Shown piece by piece: positions 31,325 to 41,234 of a stretch of DNA of 64,000 nucleotides. The notes under the pieces are model-generated. The model saw nothing but the letters and a program-made list of their open reading frames with translations, ran no database searches and had not been told where the DNA came from. Position 1 is the first letter of the stretch, and every line of letters starts with the position of its first letter. Made by a program: the position numbers and the translations under genes. Source of the DNA: Symsagittifera roscoffensis (taxonomy: Eukaryota; Xenacoelomorpha; Acoela; Convolutidae). Location of the stretch: NCBI RefSeq assembly GCF_963678635.1, contig NC_087065.1:71621345-71685344 (forward strand), given 5' to 3'.

Positions 31325-34300
31325 TTGGTAAGTTAAAATATGACTCAACCACCCTGTCTATGTCAGGTTTCTTAGGTTCTTCGCCTGTTTCTGCTTCTAA
31401 CTCTCCTGTTTCTCTTGCTATTCTCAATTTTTTTATTATCAGGTTTTCAGTGTGGGTAAGTCCTACCCCCACTCCCCGGACAAAAATATCCATCGGCGTC
31501 CCCGTCGATCGCATACCGGGTATTAAGTCAAGGTTAGAAGCTGGAATGAGAAGTTGTCCTTCCTGGGCAGCCCAGGAAGGATCATCTCGTTCGGTCTTAA
31601 TGTATTTCGCGCTTTCACGATCTACGTCTTGAATCGTAACGCTGGTCTTTTTAGGGTCTGATGTCATTTCGTTCAGCCACTCTAAGACACGCAGGTTCGT
31701 CAGGTCTTGTTCATTTGACTGCTGTTGCTCATCGTCGAATTCTACCTCAGGTTTCGACCAGTCGTCAACCCACTCATCGTTGTGATCATCGACTATGTCA
31801 ATGTCTTGTGACACAGTTATTTCCTCTAAACCCACTACTTCCTCCACTACTTTCTTCAGATCTATCCCATCCACTACAAAGTCGTCACCGTAAGGATTGT
31901 ATTTCTTTCTTGGTCTCGTCCCGTCCTTCTGACGAGTCTGAATCGTGAACGGAAGATCTGGTTCCAAGTTCTTGGGAACCTCTGTCTGTTCGGGATCCTG
32001 CCAATCCTCTTCTGCGTAGGGTAAGGTCTCATCGTCCGCTTCGATCTTTTCGTTTGGATCCAGGTCCAGCGGTGTATCCGTACCTTCCTCTACGATTTCG
32101 TTTCCATCGTTCTTCTCCCTGGTGCCTTTTTCATTGACCTCACAAGCAGGATCCATCATTAGATAATCCCCTTCTTCCATGTCTGCAGGTATACACCAGT
32201 CTTCTGTCGATGGATTGTGTGGCTTGATGTTCTCGTAGTGGGCGGCTCGGCCAGTACTCAGTCTATAAAAGCGTCCCTCCTGGTGCACCTCCGTAATCAT
32301 GAAGGGTCCCCTCCATTTCTTTAGAAGTTTCTTTGTCCCTTTCGGTGGTATAACGTTCTGAAATACCCATACATAGTCTCCCACCGAGTAAGCTTTTGCG
32401 CCAGCTGCTTTCTTGTCGAATCTTTTCCTTTGCCTTGCCTGTGCTTGCTGAGTATTTCGTCTGCACAGATCGTTCGACTCCTGTTGACGTCTGATCACAT
32501 CCCTTACGTAAACCTGTGGAGATGTTTTCTTTCCCTCATACTCTGGGTAGAAGAATGTCAAGGGTAAAGACTTCTCGTGTCCCGTCAGCATCATGTGTGG
32601 ACTGACTCCAGTGGTGGAGTGTTGCGTGCTATTATAAGCTCCCATCACCTGTGGAAGGTATCTGTCCCAATCGGTCATGTACCTGGAACAATATACCCTC
32701 AGCATCGACACTAACGTCCTATTCTGTCTTTCCACTAGGCCATTCGTTTGAGGGTGGTATGTCGTGGAGTGAGCCTGAGCGACCTGTGAGCGTCTCATAA
32801 GCTCTTTCGTAAGCTCGCCAACGAAAGCCGTTCCATTATCCGATTGAAACGTCATCGGACAACCATGTCTTGCTATCCACGTGTTGATCAGGTGGTCGCA
32901 TGTCTCTTCCGCCGAGGCAGTTATGCAGGGCACGGCCTCTGCATACTTCGTGAAGTGATCTATCATGACCAAGACTTGGTTGTAACCGCTGTCTGTCATG
33001 CATATCTTCTGGTGATCTATCTGCACCACCTCGTTGAATTCAGACGACTCAATCGATTGTAAAGGAAATCGTAATTTCCTTGGATCCTTGACCTGTTGGC
33101 ATGACAGGCACGCTGTTACCCATTTCTCACATGCCTTTTTCATTCCAGGCCACTCAAAGCGCTTCAGGATCCTCTGATACACTTTGTCGATCCCTTGATG
33201 ACCCATCTGATCATGCGACCTGAACAATAGTTCTGTCTGATAGAGTTGCGGCAACACTATCGCGTTATATTTGTATAAAACCTTGTCTTCTTCTCTTCTC
33301 CTGCAAGCCACGATCCCGTCCTTGTTCAGATATAATCTCCCCTCCTTCTGCATGAAGTATTGTCTCAGGATCCTATAGCTGTCTTCTTCTAGGTCACCTT
33401 TGTCAGGTGCACCGTTTTCTATCCATCTTTTTAGGTTGCTTGTCATGCGATCATTTCTCTGCGCCCTTAGAAGGTCCGAGAGTCTGTATCTCGCCTTCAA
33501 GTACGTCTTCATGACTCTCATCTGACTATTCAGCTCGTTGGGCTGATGTGTGTCTTCTTCCATCTTAACGCACCAAATCTTCGCCAACGGTTGTGTTTCT
33601 TGCTGAAACGGCTGAAGATCAGTCCTGACTACCTCTTTCTGCGGCAACAGGCTTATCGAACGTTTCGATACCGCTATCGTTTCTAAGTCATCCGCTGCGT
33701 TGTCAAAGACTCTTCCGCTCGGTATAAGGTAGCGATCGCTGTCCGGATCTTGGTACACCTCTCTGTCCAGGTCTCTCGCCCGAGTTTCCACTAGTAGCGT
33801 GTGTATCGCCAGTTCTGACAGTTCTGATCCCGAGGTCGAATCCCTGTCTGAATAGGTGTTCATTCTTGAGCTTTCTGACTTATCATCCGTCGAAGGTGTT
33901 GTGCTGGAGACTGCACGCTCCTCCAGATCATGTCTGTATTTCCTTCGCATCCATCTAAACTCCCCGGACAAAACCTTGTTCTCTAGGTCCTGTTTCTCAT
34001 CAGGAATTTTCTCGTCTATCTCGGACACCCCGGACAAATTTACTTGTCCCGGGTGTTGATCTTGTGATCGCTGGTTTTTCTCCTTATCCTTCTCCCCGGA
34101 CAAATAGTCTTGCAGCAGATTTTGTTCTACAACTTTACCCTCTTTATCCCGGTCCACAAAGGTGACGGTTTTCTTTTGCTTGCCGCTCTCCTGTTCTTTC
34201 TGTCCGTATGAAGTACTGGTTAAAATCTCTTGGGGTATTGAGGATACTAGTTGCTGAACTATTGTCCTACAATCCCTCTCGTTCTCTTCGTGCTGTCGTC

Positions 34301-34517
34301 TGGACGGCATGATCTTCACTTTCTCTCTGACTGTTAGCGATGCCACTGCTGCTGTCCACTCGGGGTCATCTCTGGTCACTTCTCTTTCTAACAATCCACC
34401 CAGCATCCGCATTACTTGTGGTGCGACTTTCACCGTTTTATCCAATACTGGGAGGCTGTTTATATTCATGCGAGAGAGTTCTTGCTGGACCAGATTCGAG
34501 CGCAGCAACAAATCCAA
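31299..34517 (-). CDS. Integrase polyprotein, copy 2 (intact, 1072 codons)
   Basis: Inserts element DNA into the host chromosome. Order of parts: N-terminal extension of ~400 residues, with repeated L-S-G-E motifs around residues 135-185; zinc domain H432-x4-H...C-x2-C (~432-471); catalytic core with D in QIDHQ (~500), D in SDNGTAF (~559) and E in GLVERQN 35 residues later (DD35E); GPF module KWRGPFMITEVH...YENIKPH (~733-765); and an acidic tail of ~300 residues. The first codon shown is TTG, and the frame is open ~60 bases further upstream, so it is probably made by a -1 frameshift from the RT ORF, which overlaps. Clearly longer than usual gypsy integrases. Confidence 0.9.
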   Translation of the reverse strand: MDLLLRSNLVQQELSRMNINSLPVLDKTVKVAPQVMRMLGGLLEREVTRDDPEWTAAVASLTVREKVKIMPSRRQHEENERDCRTIVQQLVSSIPQEILTSTSYGQKEQESGKQKKTVTFVDRDKEGKVVEQNLLQDYLSGEKDKEKNQRSQDQHPGQVNLSGVSEIDEKIPDEKQDLENKVLSGEFRWMRRKYRHDLEERAVSSTTPSTDDKSESSRMNTYSDRDSTSGSELSELAIHTLLVETRARDLDREVYQDPDSDRYLIPSGRVFDNAADDLETIAVSKRSISLLPQKEVVRTDLQPFQQETQPLAKIWCVKMEEDTHQPNELNSQMRVMKTYLKARYRLSDLLRAQRNDRMTSNLKRWIENGAPDKGDLEEDSYRILRQYFMQKEGRLYLNKDGIVACRRREEDKVLYKYNAIVLPQLYQTELLFRSHDQMGHQGIDKVYQRILKRFEWPGMKKACEKWVTACLSCQQVKDPRKLRFPLQSIESSEFNEVVQIDHQKICMTDSGYNQVLVMIDHFTKYAEAVPCITASAEETCDHLINTWIARHGCPMTFQSDNGTAFVGELTKELMRRSQVAQAHSTTYHPQTNGLVERQNRTLVSMLRVYCSRYMTDWDRYLPQVMGAYNSTQHSTTGVSPHMMLTGHEKSLPLTFFYPEYEGKKTSPQVYVRDVIRRQQESNDLCRRNTQQAQARQRKRFDKKAAGAKAYSVGDYVWVFQNVIPPKGTKKLLKKWRGPFMITEVHQEGRFYRLSTGRAAHYENIKPHNPSTEDWCIPADMEEGDYLMMDPACEVNEKGTREKNDGNEIVEEGTDTPLDLDPNEKIEADDETLPYAEEDWQDPEQTEVPKNLEPDLPFTIQTRQKDGTRPRKKYNPYGDDFVVDGIDLKKVVEEVVGLEEITVSQDIDIVDDHNDEWVDDWSKPEVEFDDEQQQSNEQDLTNLRVLEWLNEMTSDPKKTSVTIQDVDRESAKYIKTERDDPSWAAQEGQLLIPASNLDLIPGMRSTGTPMDIFVRGVGVGLTHTENLIIKKLRIARETGELEAETGEEPKKPDIDRVVESYFNLPNEYSSNRQ

Positions 34518-37500
34518 TGGACCGGATCCTCCTTGGACAGGATCTTTATCTCGGCTGCTTTCTCTACAGGTAGCTCAGGGTGCCCTGGAATTGGATGTCC
34601 TGATTTATCCAACCATCTCGTTAAGGGAAGCGCTTCATAAGTTTCTTTGTCCAGAAACGAGAATCCCTCCTTCACTTCCGCCTGATTGGCCTGCTTCTGC
34701 TTCTGCTCCAATCTTTCATAGAACTCAGTTTTCTTGCTGAGGCTGTCAGCATTCTGGTGTTTATCACGCATCCTATGTTCGATTATCATGTGGTAGCCAT
34801 CCAGTCTTACTATCCATCTACCAATATAACTCTGATCCATCGAGTAGGTCTTCAACCAGGATAACGCTCTGTTGTCCACGCGTAACTTGAAGGGAGCGCT
34901 CCCCAAGTATGCACGGTATTTCTCCACAAAGGTGACTACTGCAAACATTTCTGCTTTTGGTGCGCCATATTTCATCTCTGTGTCACTCAAGACTTTGCTG
35001 CCGTATGCAATGGGACGGAGAACTGTTCTTCCGTTCCATTCTTGCTCTTGATGCAAGATTCCTGAGATTGCCACCACCGATGCGTCTGTGTCGAGAACAT
35101 ACATGCCCTTTTCTGTAGGCATGCCCAGCACTGGCGCTTCGCACAGTTCCCGCTTTATGTTCTCGAAAGCAACCTGTGCCTCATCGTTCCATTCGAACTT
35201 TTTCCCTTTGTTGCGCATCAGCTTCTGCATCGGGTACACCTTGTCCGCATATCCTTTAATGAATTCACGGTAATAATTGGCAAACCCCAGGAAGCTCATT
35301 AGCTGTGTGTCCGTCCTCGGAGCCTTCCATGTCAGCACAGCCTCTACTGCTTCTGGATCTGGCCTCACACCATGCCTGTCCACCATTCTTCCCAGGTACT
35401 TGATCGAATCCCTAAGGATTTCACATTTCGATGGTTTGCATTTCAAGCCTGCTCTTTTCATACATCCGAAGACCTCATCGAGCCGATCAATGTGATCCTC
35501 CAGGGTCGGTGTCGCTATGACTACATCATCCACGTAGCACATCAAGAGATTCCCGTACTTTTTGGTCACTCCTGTCAAAGCCTGAGCCATCAGCCTTTGA
35601 AAAGTTGCTGTTGCATTGCACAAGCCGAAGGGCATCCTCTTCCACTGGTACAACCCCAATTTGCACGCGAAACCGGTTTTCTCCCTATCCTTTTTCCGCA
35701 AGGGAACCTGCCAGAAGGCAGAACCTAAGTCCAATGTGGTGAAGAACTTGGCATCACCAAGTTTAGATAGGCTCTCGTCTATTCGCGGTATCGGGTACGC
35801 ATCTTTTATCGTTACCGCGTTCAAGTAACGAAAGTCGCAACAAAATCTAAGCTGCCCCCCTTTCTTTTTCGCCATTACTACTCCGCAAGCCCATGGCGAT
35901 TTCGAGGGTTCTATCATGTCGTATTCAAGTAACATTTCTATTTCCGCTCGGCACGCTTCCGATTTATGTGGCGTCATTCGCCTTGCGCCTTCCCTATGGG
36001 GAACGGCGCCCTCTTCTAGTTCGATTTCGTGTTCGACGAAATTACAGCAACCGATGTCCGCCTTATGTTTTGAAAATACCTCGGCGTTCCGATTTAGGAG
36101 GTCCCGCAATTTTTCAAAATTTCCCTCACCTATTTTTCCTTTTAAATGTTCTATTTCTGGCAAAACCGGTTTGTCAGAATCTAGTTCATATGACGAGGGG
36201 CGTTCCGGAAAATTCGAGCAGCTTGATAAGCCGTCGTCCGTTTCGGATTTCATTGAAAACAATTTATGAATAGATTTTAATTCATTAATTCTCTTTAAGA
36301 TTTTATCTTTATTTGCATGATAAGGACAGTCTTTCACACTATATTTCTTCGAGTTTTCTGTCTCCTCATAGTCGGTCCTCATCGGCAAGGCGTAGCCAAG
36401 CTTCTTTCCACGATGGATTGAAACCGTGGTGTCCAGTGTGTTCAACAACACACTGACACACAGTCCGTTTCGCGTTACCGAGAAGCTCCGGCCTAAAATC
36501 ACCGAACTCTGACTATTTGGATTCGGTACTAAGCAAACCTGTTTACTATCACTCAACGAATTTAAATTTCTCATTCTAAAAATTGCTACTACAGCTTGTC
36601 CTGGTTTTAATCTTACTTTTCTATCCAAAAAAACTGGTACCTTATTTTCGTCTGTTATTATCCTATTAATTGGTCTCTTAACATACTTTCGGTCCGGGTT
36701 TCTAATCCGTATCAGACCGTTGTTCAAATCAATCATCACGTCAAAATTCCTGACAAAATCTCTGCCCAAGATGAATTGGTCGGCATCGTCCAGATTCTCT
36801 ACCACCAGGAAGCTCATCCAAAGATCCCGTCCTCCCATGTGGAGGACCGTTATTGGTGTTCTTCCGGCTACGTAGATAGCTCCTCGATTGGCTGCAGCCA
36901 GTCGGAGATTCGTTGGAATCAGATCTTCCCGCGTGAAGCCCATTCTTTCCCAAGTTTTTATCGGCATCACACTCACGACCGCTCCTGTGTCCAGAAGCCC
37001 TGTGACTCCGATTTTTGTTCCGTTGGTGTCGAGCAGATGTGCTGTCACATCTGCTTCATATCCAATGTGTACTGCGTCTTGTTCCATCATGGCGTCATGG
37101 CCTATCCTGCGGACCTTGAGTTCCTCTTCTCCCAAATAGATCTGCCCTATTTGGTCATCATCTGTTGTTACATAAGTCCTGGTGTAGATACTGATCCCAT
37201 CCACGTTCAGCATCACTTGATACGGCCCATAGACTTCTAGGTAGCGTCCATGAAGTTTCTTCGTGCGAGGGCCACCCGTCGTTAGTAGTGCCCTCACAGC
37301 CCTCGACTCGGTGCGTGGCTCCATCTGCCTCAGATAGTCTGCATATGTGTCCAAATGCATCAAAGTGAACTCAGACGGTTCACTCAGATTTCTGATTACC
37401 TGATGCCCTGCCACCGAGATTATCGACTGTATTTTACTTCCTTGCGGTGCCATACCGAACCTCTGACCAGAGATAACATTAAGTTTCATGCTCAAGCTGC

Positions 37501-38047
37501 TTGGTGCTTTTGCCTCTTCAACTTCCGTTGCTTCGAAGGCGTTCAATTGCTTCTGTAATTTTTCATTCTCCAGCTCGAGTTTCACCTTTTGTTCAATCTC
37601 TTTTGTCACTAGTTCCTGTTGTACTCTATTTATAGCATCCCTCGCAGCTGCCCTATAATCGATTTTGAAGTCATCGGCCGCAGTTGCTGGTTCTGGTTCA
37701 CGTGCTTCCTCTGTTACCGCTTGCATCTTCTTTGCCACCAGCTCTTGAGGTTTATCCTTTCTGCGTGCCTCCGCTTCGCTCAAAAGTCGAGCCTTGCTGG
37801 CTTTCACTCCTGACAAAGCTTCTTCATGTCTTGGATGCTTGATGTCTGCCACTGCATCCCAGAATTGCGGACAATCTGATTTAAAATGACCTTCCAAGTT
37901 ACAAAAGAAACACCTCGGGCCGAATTTTGCAATTACTCCTCTCATGAAATCCTCCTGGTCCAACTCTGACGCATCTTCGTCCTCGAGGCTAAAGCCTATT
38001 GCTTTCATGCCTTGCTTGTTGACACATGATGGTCTGTTGAACTGCAA
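34466..38047 (-). CDS. Pol: zinc knuckle, protease, reverse transcriptase, RNase H (copy 2)
   Basis: 1193 open codons. From the N-terminus: zinc knuckle CFFCNLEGHFKSDC (C-x2-C-x4-H-x4-C, ~46-59); charged coiled-coil stretch (~130-180); aspartic protease with LLDTGAVVSVMP (~350) and FILGRDFV (~425); reverse transcriptase with FTTLDLGSAFWQV (~760), MPFGLCNATATFQRLM (~800) and the catalytic box YVDD (~838); RNase H with VLDTDASV (~987), AEMFAV and VDNRALSWL. Ty3/gypsy type. The frame opens after a TAA at 38050-38048 and has no ATG before the zinc knuckle region; it is in the -1 frame relative to gag, with a 43-base overlap, so frameshifting is likely. No classical slippery heptamer seen there. 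Confidence 0.92.
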   Translation of the reverse strand: MQFNRPSCVNKQGMKAIGFSLEDEDASELDQEDFMRGVIAKFGPRCFFCNLEGHFKSDCPQFWDAVADIKHPRHEEALSGVKASKARLLSEAEARRKDKPQELVAKKMQAVTEEAREPEPATAADDFKIDYRAAARDAINRVQQELVTKEIEQKVKLELENEKLQKQLNAFEATEVEEAKAPSSLSMKLNVISGQRFGMAPQGSKIQSIISVAGHQVIRNLSEPSEFTLMHLDTYADYLRQMEPRTESRAVRALLTTGGPRTKKLHGRYLEVYGPYQVMLNVDGISIYTRTYVTTDDDQIGQIYLGEEELKVRRIGHDAMMEQDAVHIGYEADVTAHLLDTNGTKIGVTGLLDTGAVVSVMPIKTWERMGFTREDLIPTNLRLAAANRGAIYVAGRTPITVLHMGGRDLWMSFLVVENLDDADQFILGRDFVRNFDVMIDLNNGLIRIRNPDRKYVKRPINRIITDENKVPVFLDRKVRLKPGQAVVAIFRMRNLNSLSDSKQVCLVPNPNSQSSVILGRSFSVTRNGLCVSVLLNTLDTTVSIHRGKKLGYALPMRTDYEETENSKKYSVKDCPYHANKDKILKRINELKSIHKLFSMKSETDDGLSSCSNFPERPSSYELDSDKPVLPEIEHLKGKIGEGNFEKLRDLLNRNAEVFSKHKADIGCCNFVEHEIELEEGAVPHREGARRMTPHKSEACRAEIEMLLEYDMIEPSKSPWACGVVMAKKKGGQLRFCCDFRYLNAVTIKDAYPIPRIDESLSKLGDAKFFTTLDLGSAFWQVPLRKKDREKTGFACKLGLYQWKRMPFGLCNATATFQRLMAQALTGVTKKYGNLLMCYVDDVVIATPTLEDHIDRLDEVFGCMKRAGLKCKPSKCEILRDSIKYLGRMVDRHGVRPDPEAVEAVLTWKAPRTDTQLMSFLGFANYYREFIKGYADKVYPMQKLMRNKGKKFEWNDEAQVAFENIKRELCEAPVLGMPTEKGMYVLDTDASVVAISGILHQEQEWNGRTVLRPIAYGSKVLSDTEMKYGAPKAEMFAVVTFVEKYRAYLGSAPFKLRVDNRALSWLKTYSMDQSYIGRWIVRLDGYHMIIEHRMRDKHQNADSLSKKTEFYERLEQKQKQANQAEVKEGFSFLDKETYEALPLTRWLDKSGHPIPGHPELPVEKAAEIKILSKEDPVHWICCCARIWSSKNSLA

Positions 38048-39489
38048 TTAGCACAAGAGCGTCTCTTGTCCATATCATCCCTCGGTTTGTACCAATTTTT
38101 CCCTTGGTTTGCTGGTCCGTTTTTAAAATTGCCATAATTGTTCTTGTAATATCCAGATCTCGAAGGAGGTTTCAACAATAGATACTCTTTTGATTTGAGC
38201 CTCAACTACTCCGGTGTTGGCGCATTAGTTGATAGTGGTGTGTAATGCGTTGCTAGCATCGTACGAAGTTCGTCATTTTTCACACCATCGATGAATTTTG
38301 AGGCTACGGCCAGGTTCATCCTTCGGTTTGACTCATCCGGTTGGCTGCGTCTTCTCAGCATTTCCAAATCATCGAGAAACTTGTCTATTGTTTCATCTTC
38401 TCGTTGCCTCCGTTTCTCGAAGCGCATCATCGCCTGGTGCCCCTGCACCCCTGATCCGAAACGGTTTAACAAGATTTCGAAGATTTTCTCAGCAGTGTCA
38501 CGTTGATACTGTTTCTTGGCCATGACACAGTTCAGGGCTGTCCCTTCTAAGTTGCTGGTGAGCGCGCTGCATTCCTGTCTCTCCGACAAGTCCTCTTCCT
38601 CGAAATGCAGCTTCATTACCTCTATCCAGGTATCAATACAGCCATCAGATTCGTCTTTGTAGCATCTTGGTTTCTTAAAGACTCTTCTGGACTTCTCACT
38701 GCGTTCATTGGTCCTTGATAACCTTGTCAGGAATGTCTCCAAAGACCTGTTTAGGGGTTCAAATGCTGTGGCCATTGCCGTAGCATCCCTTGAGTGTCCT
38801 GCTTGAGTGTCCTCACACCTCGTCGAAGGCTCTGTATGAGGTGCATCCCTGCAATCCGAATCGCCGTGAGTGTTTCCCTCTTGACCTACATGACTCCTCT
38901 TCGGGCTTGCATGCCCCCTGTTGCCGGAATCACTTCTCCCAGTTGCATGTGTGCCTTGCGTTGGTCGTTCGTTCGAGGTTTGTCTGTTCCCCGTTGAACT
39001 TGCTCTACTGTTCGGGCCCCATGCTGTATTACCCCTTGTGGCATAGCCTGATGAACTGCCCCTGCCTCTAGTGGATCCATACGTCTTCCTCCTTTGATGT
39101 TCATTGAAGTTCACCCTCGGTTCCCTGCTTGGACCTCCCGAGTTCGGCTCTCCTTCTTTTGGTCCACTCTTGCTGCTTAGTAGCCCGTCCAACCTATCCA
39201 TGATAGCCTGAGTTCGCCTCTCCATCATCGCGTCTATCTTTGTGTCAAGAGACCCAAGAGACTGCTCTTGCTGAATTCTTAATTTCTCCATGTCGGCTCT
39301 TAAGCGTAACTCCCTCTGTTCCGCCTCTCTTGTCATTCGCGACAAGTTCCTCGTCATATGTTCGTCCGTTCTTTCTTTCAAGCGTTTTTCGCTCCTGTCA
39401 ACTTCTTGTCTGTTGCGGTTTATTTCCTCCCGCAGCCTTTCCCTCTCAATGTGAACTGCTCTTTCTAGTTCACTCATCCTTATCGACAT
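38005..39489 (-). CDS. Gag capsid (with in-frame TAG before a nucleocapsid tail), copy 2
   Basis: From ATG 39489, 427 codons to TAG 38208-38206. Parts: coiled coil (residues 5-110, ERAVHIERERLREEINRN), Gly/Ser/Arg-rich linker (~120-235), capsid domain (~255-420) with CIDTWIEVMKLHFEE, LEGTALNCVMAKK, IFEILLNRFG, FEKRRQREDETIDKFLDDLE and LRTMLATHY, as in gypsy gags. The frame continues past TAG without other stops to 38005 and there carries Gly/Asn/Lys-rich residues and CANCSSTDHHVSTS, a zinc knuckle whose last Cys is Ser. Either a nonsense mutation or stop readthrough. The start overlaps the pre-gag ORF by 10 bases. Confidence 0.85.
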
Positions 39490-40457
39490 CTGTTTATTTT
39501 TTTTCCTAAACTGCCCACTATGTTGTTTAAGGCTTCCTCTAGTGCTGCCCCGTTATCCACGAGTGGCGTCACTAGTGGCGGTGTAACCCTGTCGGTCCCA
39601 GGTAACTTCGTGCTTGTCGAGATCCGGGCCTTGACTCTCTGCTTCAACGTCTTTTCATTATTTATTTCAGGATCCATTAACGCATTGCCGAGCCCTCTGG
39701 TTCTACTCTCTTCAGGTTGTGGCTCCGAACTTGTCCTAATCGCGAAGTCCTTTGACTGGCCCGGTGTGTTTGCCTCCTTGCTTATCGTTGTCACTACACC
39801 AAATTTGTCTATGGTTCCAGTCTCTCTTCCGACGTGTGCCTCACTCTCCTGGATCGAACTATTGAGGCTGACTTGAGATCCAAAGTCCCCTTGCTCTTCT
39901 TCATCTTCCTCATCCTCCTGGGACTCACCATCGTTTCCTGCTCCTCCTCCCATGCTGAATGGAAAGAAGTTTCCTAAGGTGTTCTTCATTCTTTCTGAAA
40001 ACGATGACGACGTTGTTTGCTTCCCAGTTCCGCTTGCCATCATAGTGTTGTCTGTCGGAGATCTTCTAGTTGTCGCTACTTCAGTTGAGATGTCGGACAG
40101 TTCCGACATCTCCTCTCGATCCAATGTCCCGGTGGAAGTGGCAAAATCATGGCCTTGTTCTACCGGAGTAGATTCACTCGCCAGCCTTCTGCCTCTCCCT
40201 TCCAGTCCATTTACTCCCTGGTTGTCGTTCATGGTATGGTCCGTATTGACCTCCACTTCTAACAGTTCTCTTCGCTCTTCTGAGGTCTTCTGACTTCTCG
40301 TTTCAACCATTCTGCCTGAAACCGTCTCCCCTTTATCGGACCGGGATCGCTTGATCCAATCCACAAAAGGATCGGTCATCGTTTTTCTTTGCTTTTCAGG
40401 TATGAATTTCCTAGAGCTATTACCTCGTTTTGGTATCCTTGACTTGTCTAGACTCAT
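39480..40457 (-). CDS. Pre-gag ORF of copy 2 (325 codons, unknown function)
   Basis: Intact ORF upstream of gag; most gypsy-type elements have none here. No domain recognised. N-terminus basic (KSRIPKRGNSSRKFIPEKQR), middle Ser/Thr-rich, an acidic run at ~185-200 (EDEEDEEEQGDFG), C-terminus with KQRVKARIS. No signal peptide. The C-terminus overlaps gag by 10 bases (ATGTCGATAA), and the frame of gag is -1, with an eight-A run just upstream, so a pre-gag/Gag fusion may be made by frameshifting. It could act as an N-terminal Gag domain (matrix-like). Confidence 0.65.
   Translation of the reverse strand: MSLDKSRIPKRGNSSRKFIPEKQRKTMTDPFVDWIKRSRSDKGETVSGRMVETRSQKTSEERRELLEVEVNTDHTMNDNQGVNGLEGRGRRLASESTPVEQGHDFATSTGTLDREEMSELSDISTEVATTRRSPTDNTMMASGTGKQTTSSSFSERMKNTLGNFFPFSMGGGAGNDGESQEDEEDEEEQGDFGSQVSLNSSIQESEAHVGRETGTIDKFGVVTTISKEANTPGQSKDFAIRTSSEPQPEESRTRGLGNALMDPEINNEKTLKQRVKARISTSTKLPGTDRVTPPLVTPLVDNGAALEEALNNIVGSLGKKINRCR
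39498..39504 (-). promoter_or_regulatory. Candidate -1 frameshift site A-AAA-AAA
   Basis: Minus strand GGA-AAA-AAA-ATA-AAC in the pre-gag frame. The heptamer fits X-XXY-YYZ; slipping by -1 enters the gag frame, with no stop before gag ATG 39489. The zero-frame stop TAA follows 15 bases later. Confidence 0.45.
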
Positions 40458-41234
40458 TCTCTATTTGTCACTTTCCTATGCCTACTCTTGACTCAATTGC
40501 TACAGACCTTATAGTTTTATTAACAATAATAATGACACAACACAATAAATTTCACCAGATTCTATTAAATAGTGACCACGAATCCCTGTATGTTGTCAGA
40601 GTACAGTTTGTGTAAAATTTATTCACACTAACCGATTATCGGTCCAAAGATCTGGAAACTAGCACAATATGATGTTATCAGTCAATTTAAAAGATAGTGT
40701 ATTCACTACCCAATCAAGCACAGTTTACGTTGATTTAAAATCAAAAACAAAAATATATGTTGACACAATATGAATGTATATATAAAAAAAACGTATGTGT
40801 CTTGTACTCTTAGTCGGTCGCAGTACAATAGTCGAACCTGTCTTTTAAAGAAAAAGCTTTCCCTGCTTGGTGCTGCACCAAACAGACAAAACTTTGAAGG
40901 CAGTAATTTTCTCAAGTGGGCGTCTATTGCACCCACCGAGTACTGTGTTACCTATCTGCCTTCGGACTGCCCGAGCTAGACCTACTAAAATCCTCAGGGC
41001 AGTCACTTTTCCCAAAAACGTATTATGCTTCAATCCACACCAATGAGTCACGCTCTTTTTAATTTAGACTTAGTGTCGCGAATATCCGAGTTCGGACCTG
41101 TTTTGTATTAGTCTGGTTCTTTTTGAAAGGAAAGTTACCAGTGCAGTCACTGATACCTAGCCTGTGTATTAATAACCTAATACCTCTCGCTTTTTAGTCT
41201 TTCTTTCGTTCACCTAAGTCCTTAATAAAATAAT

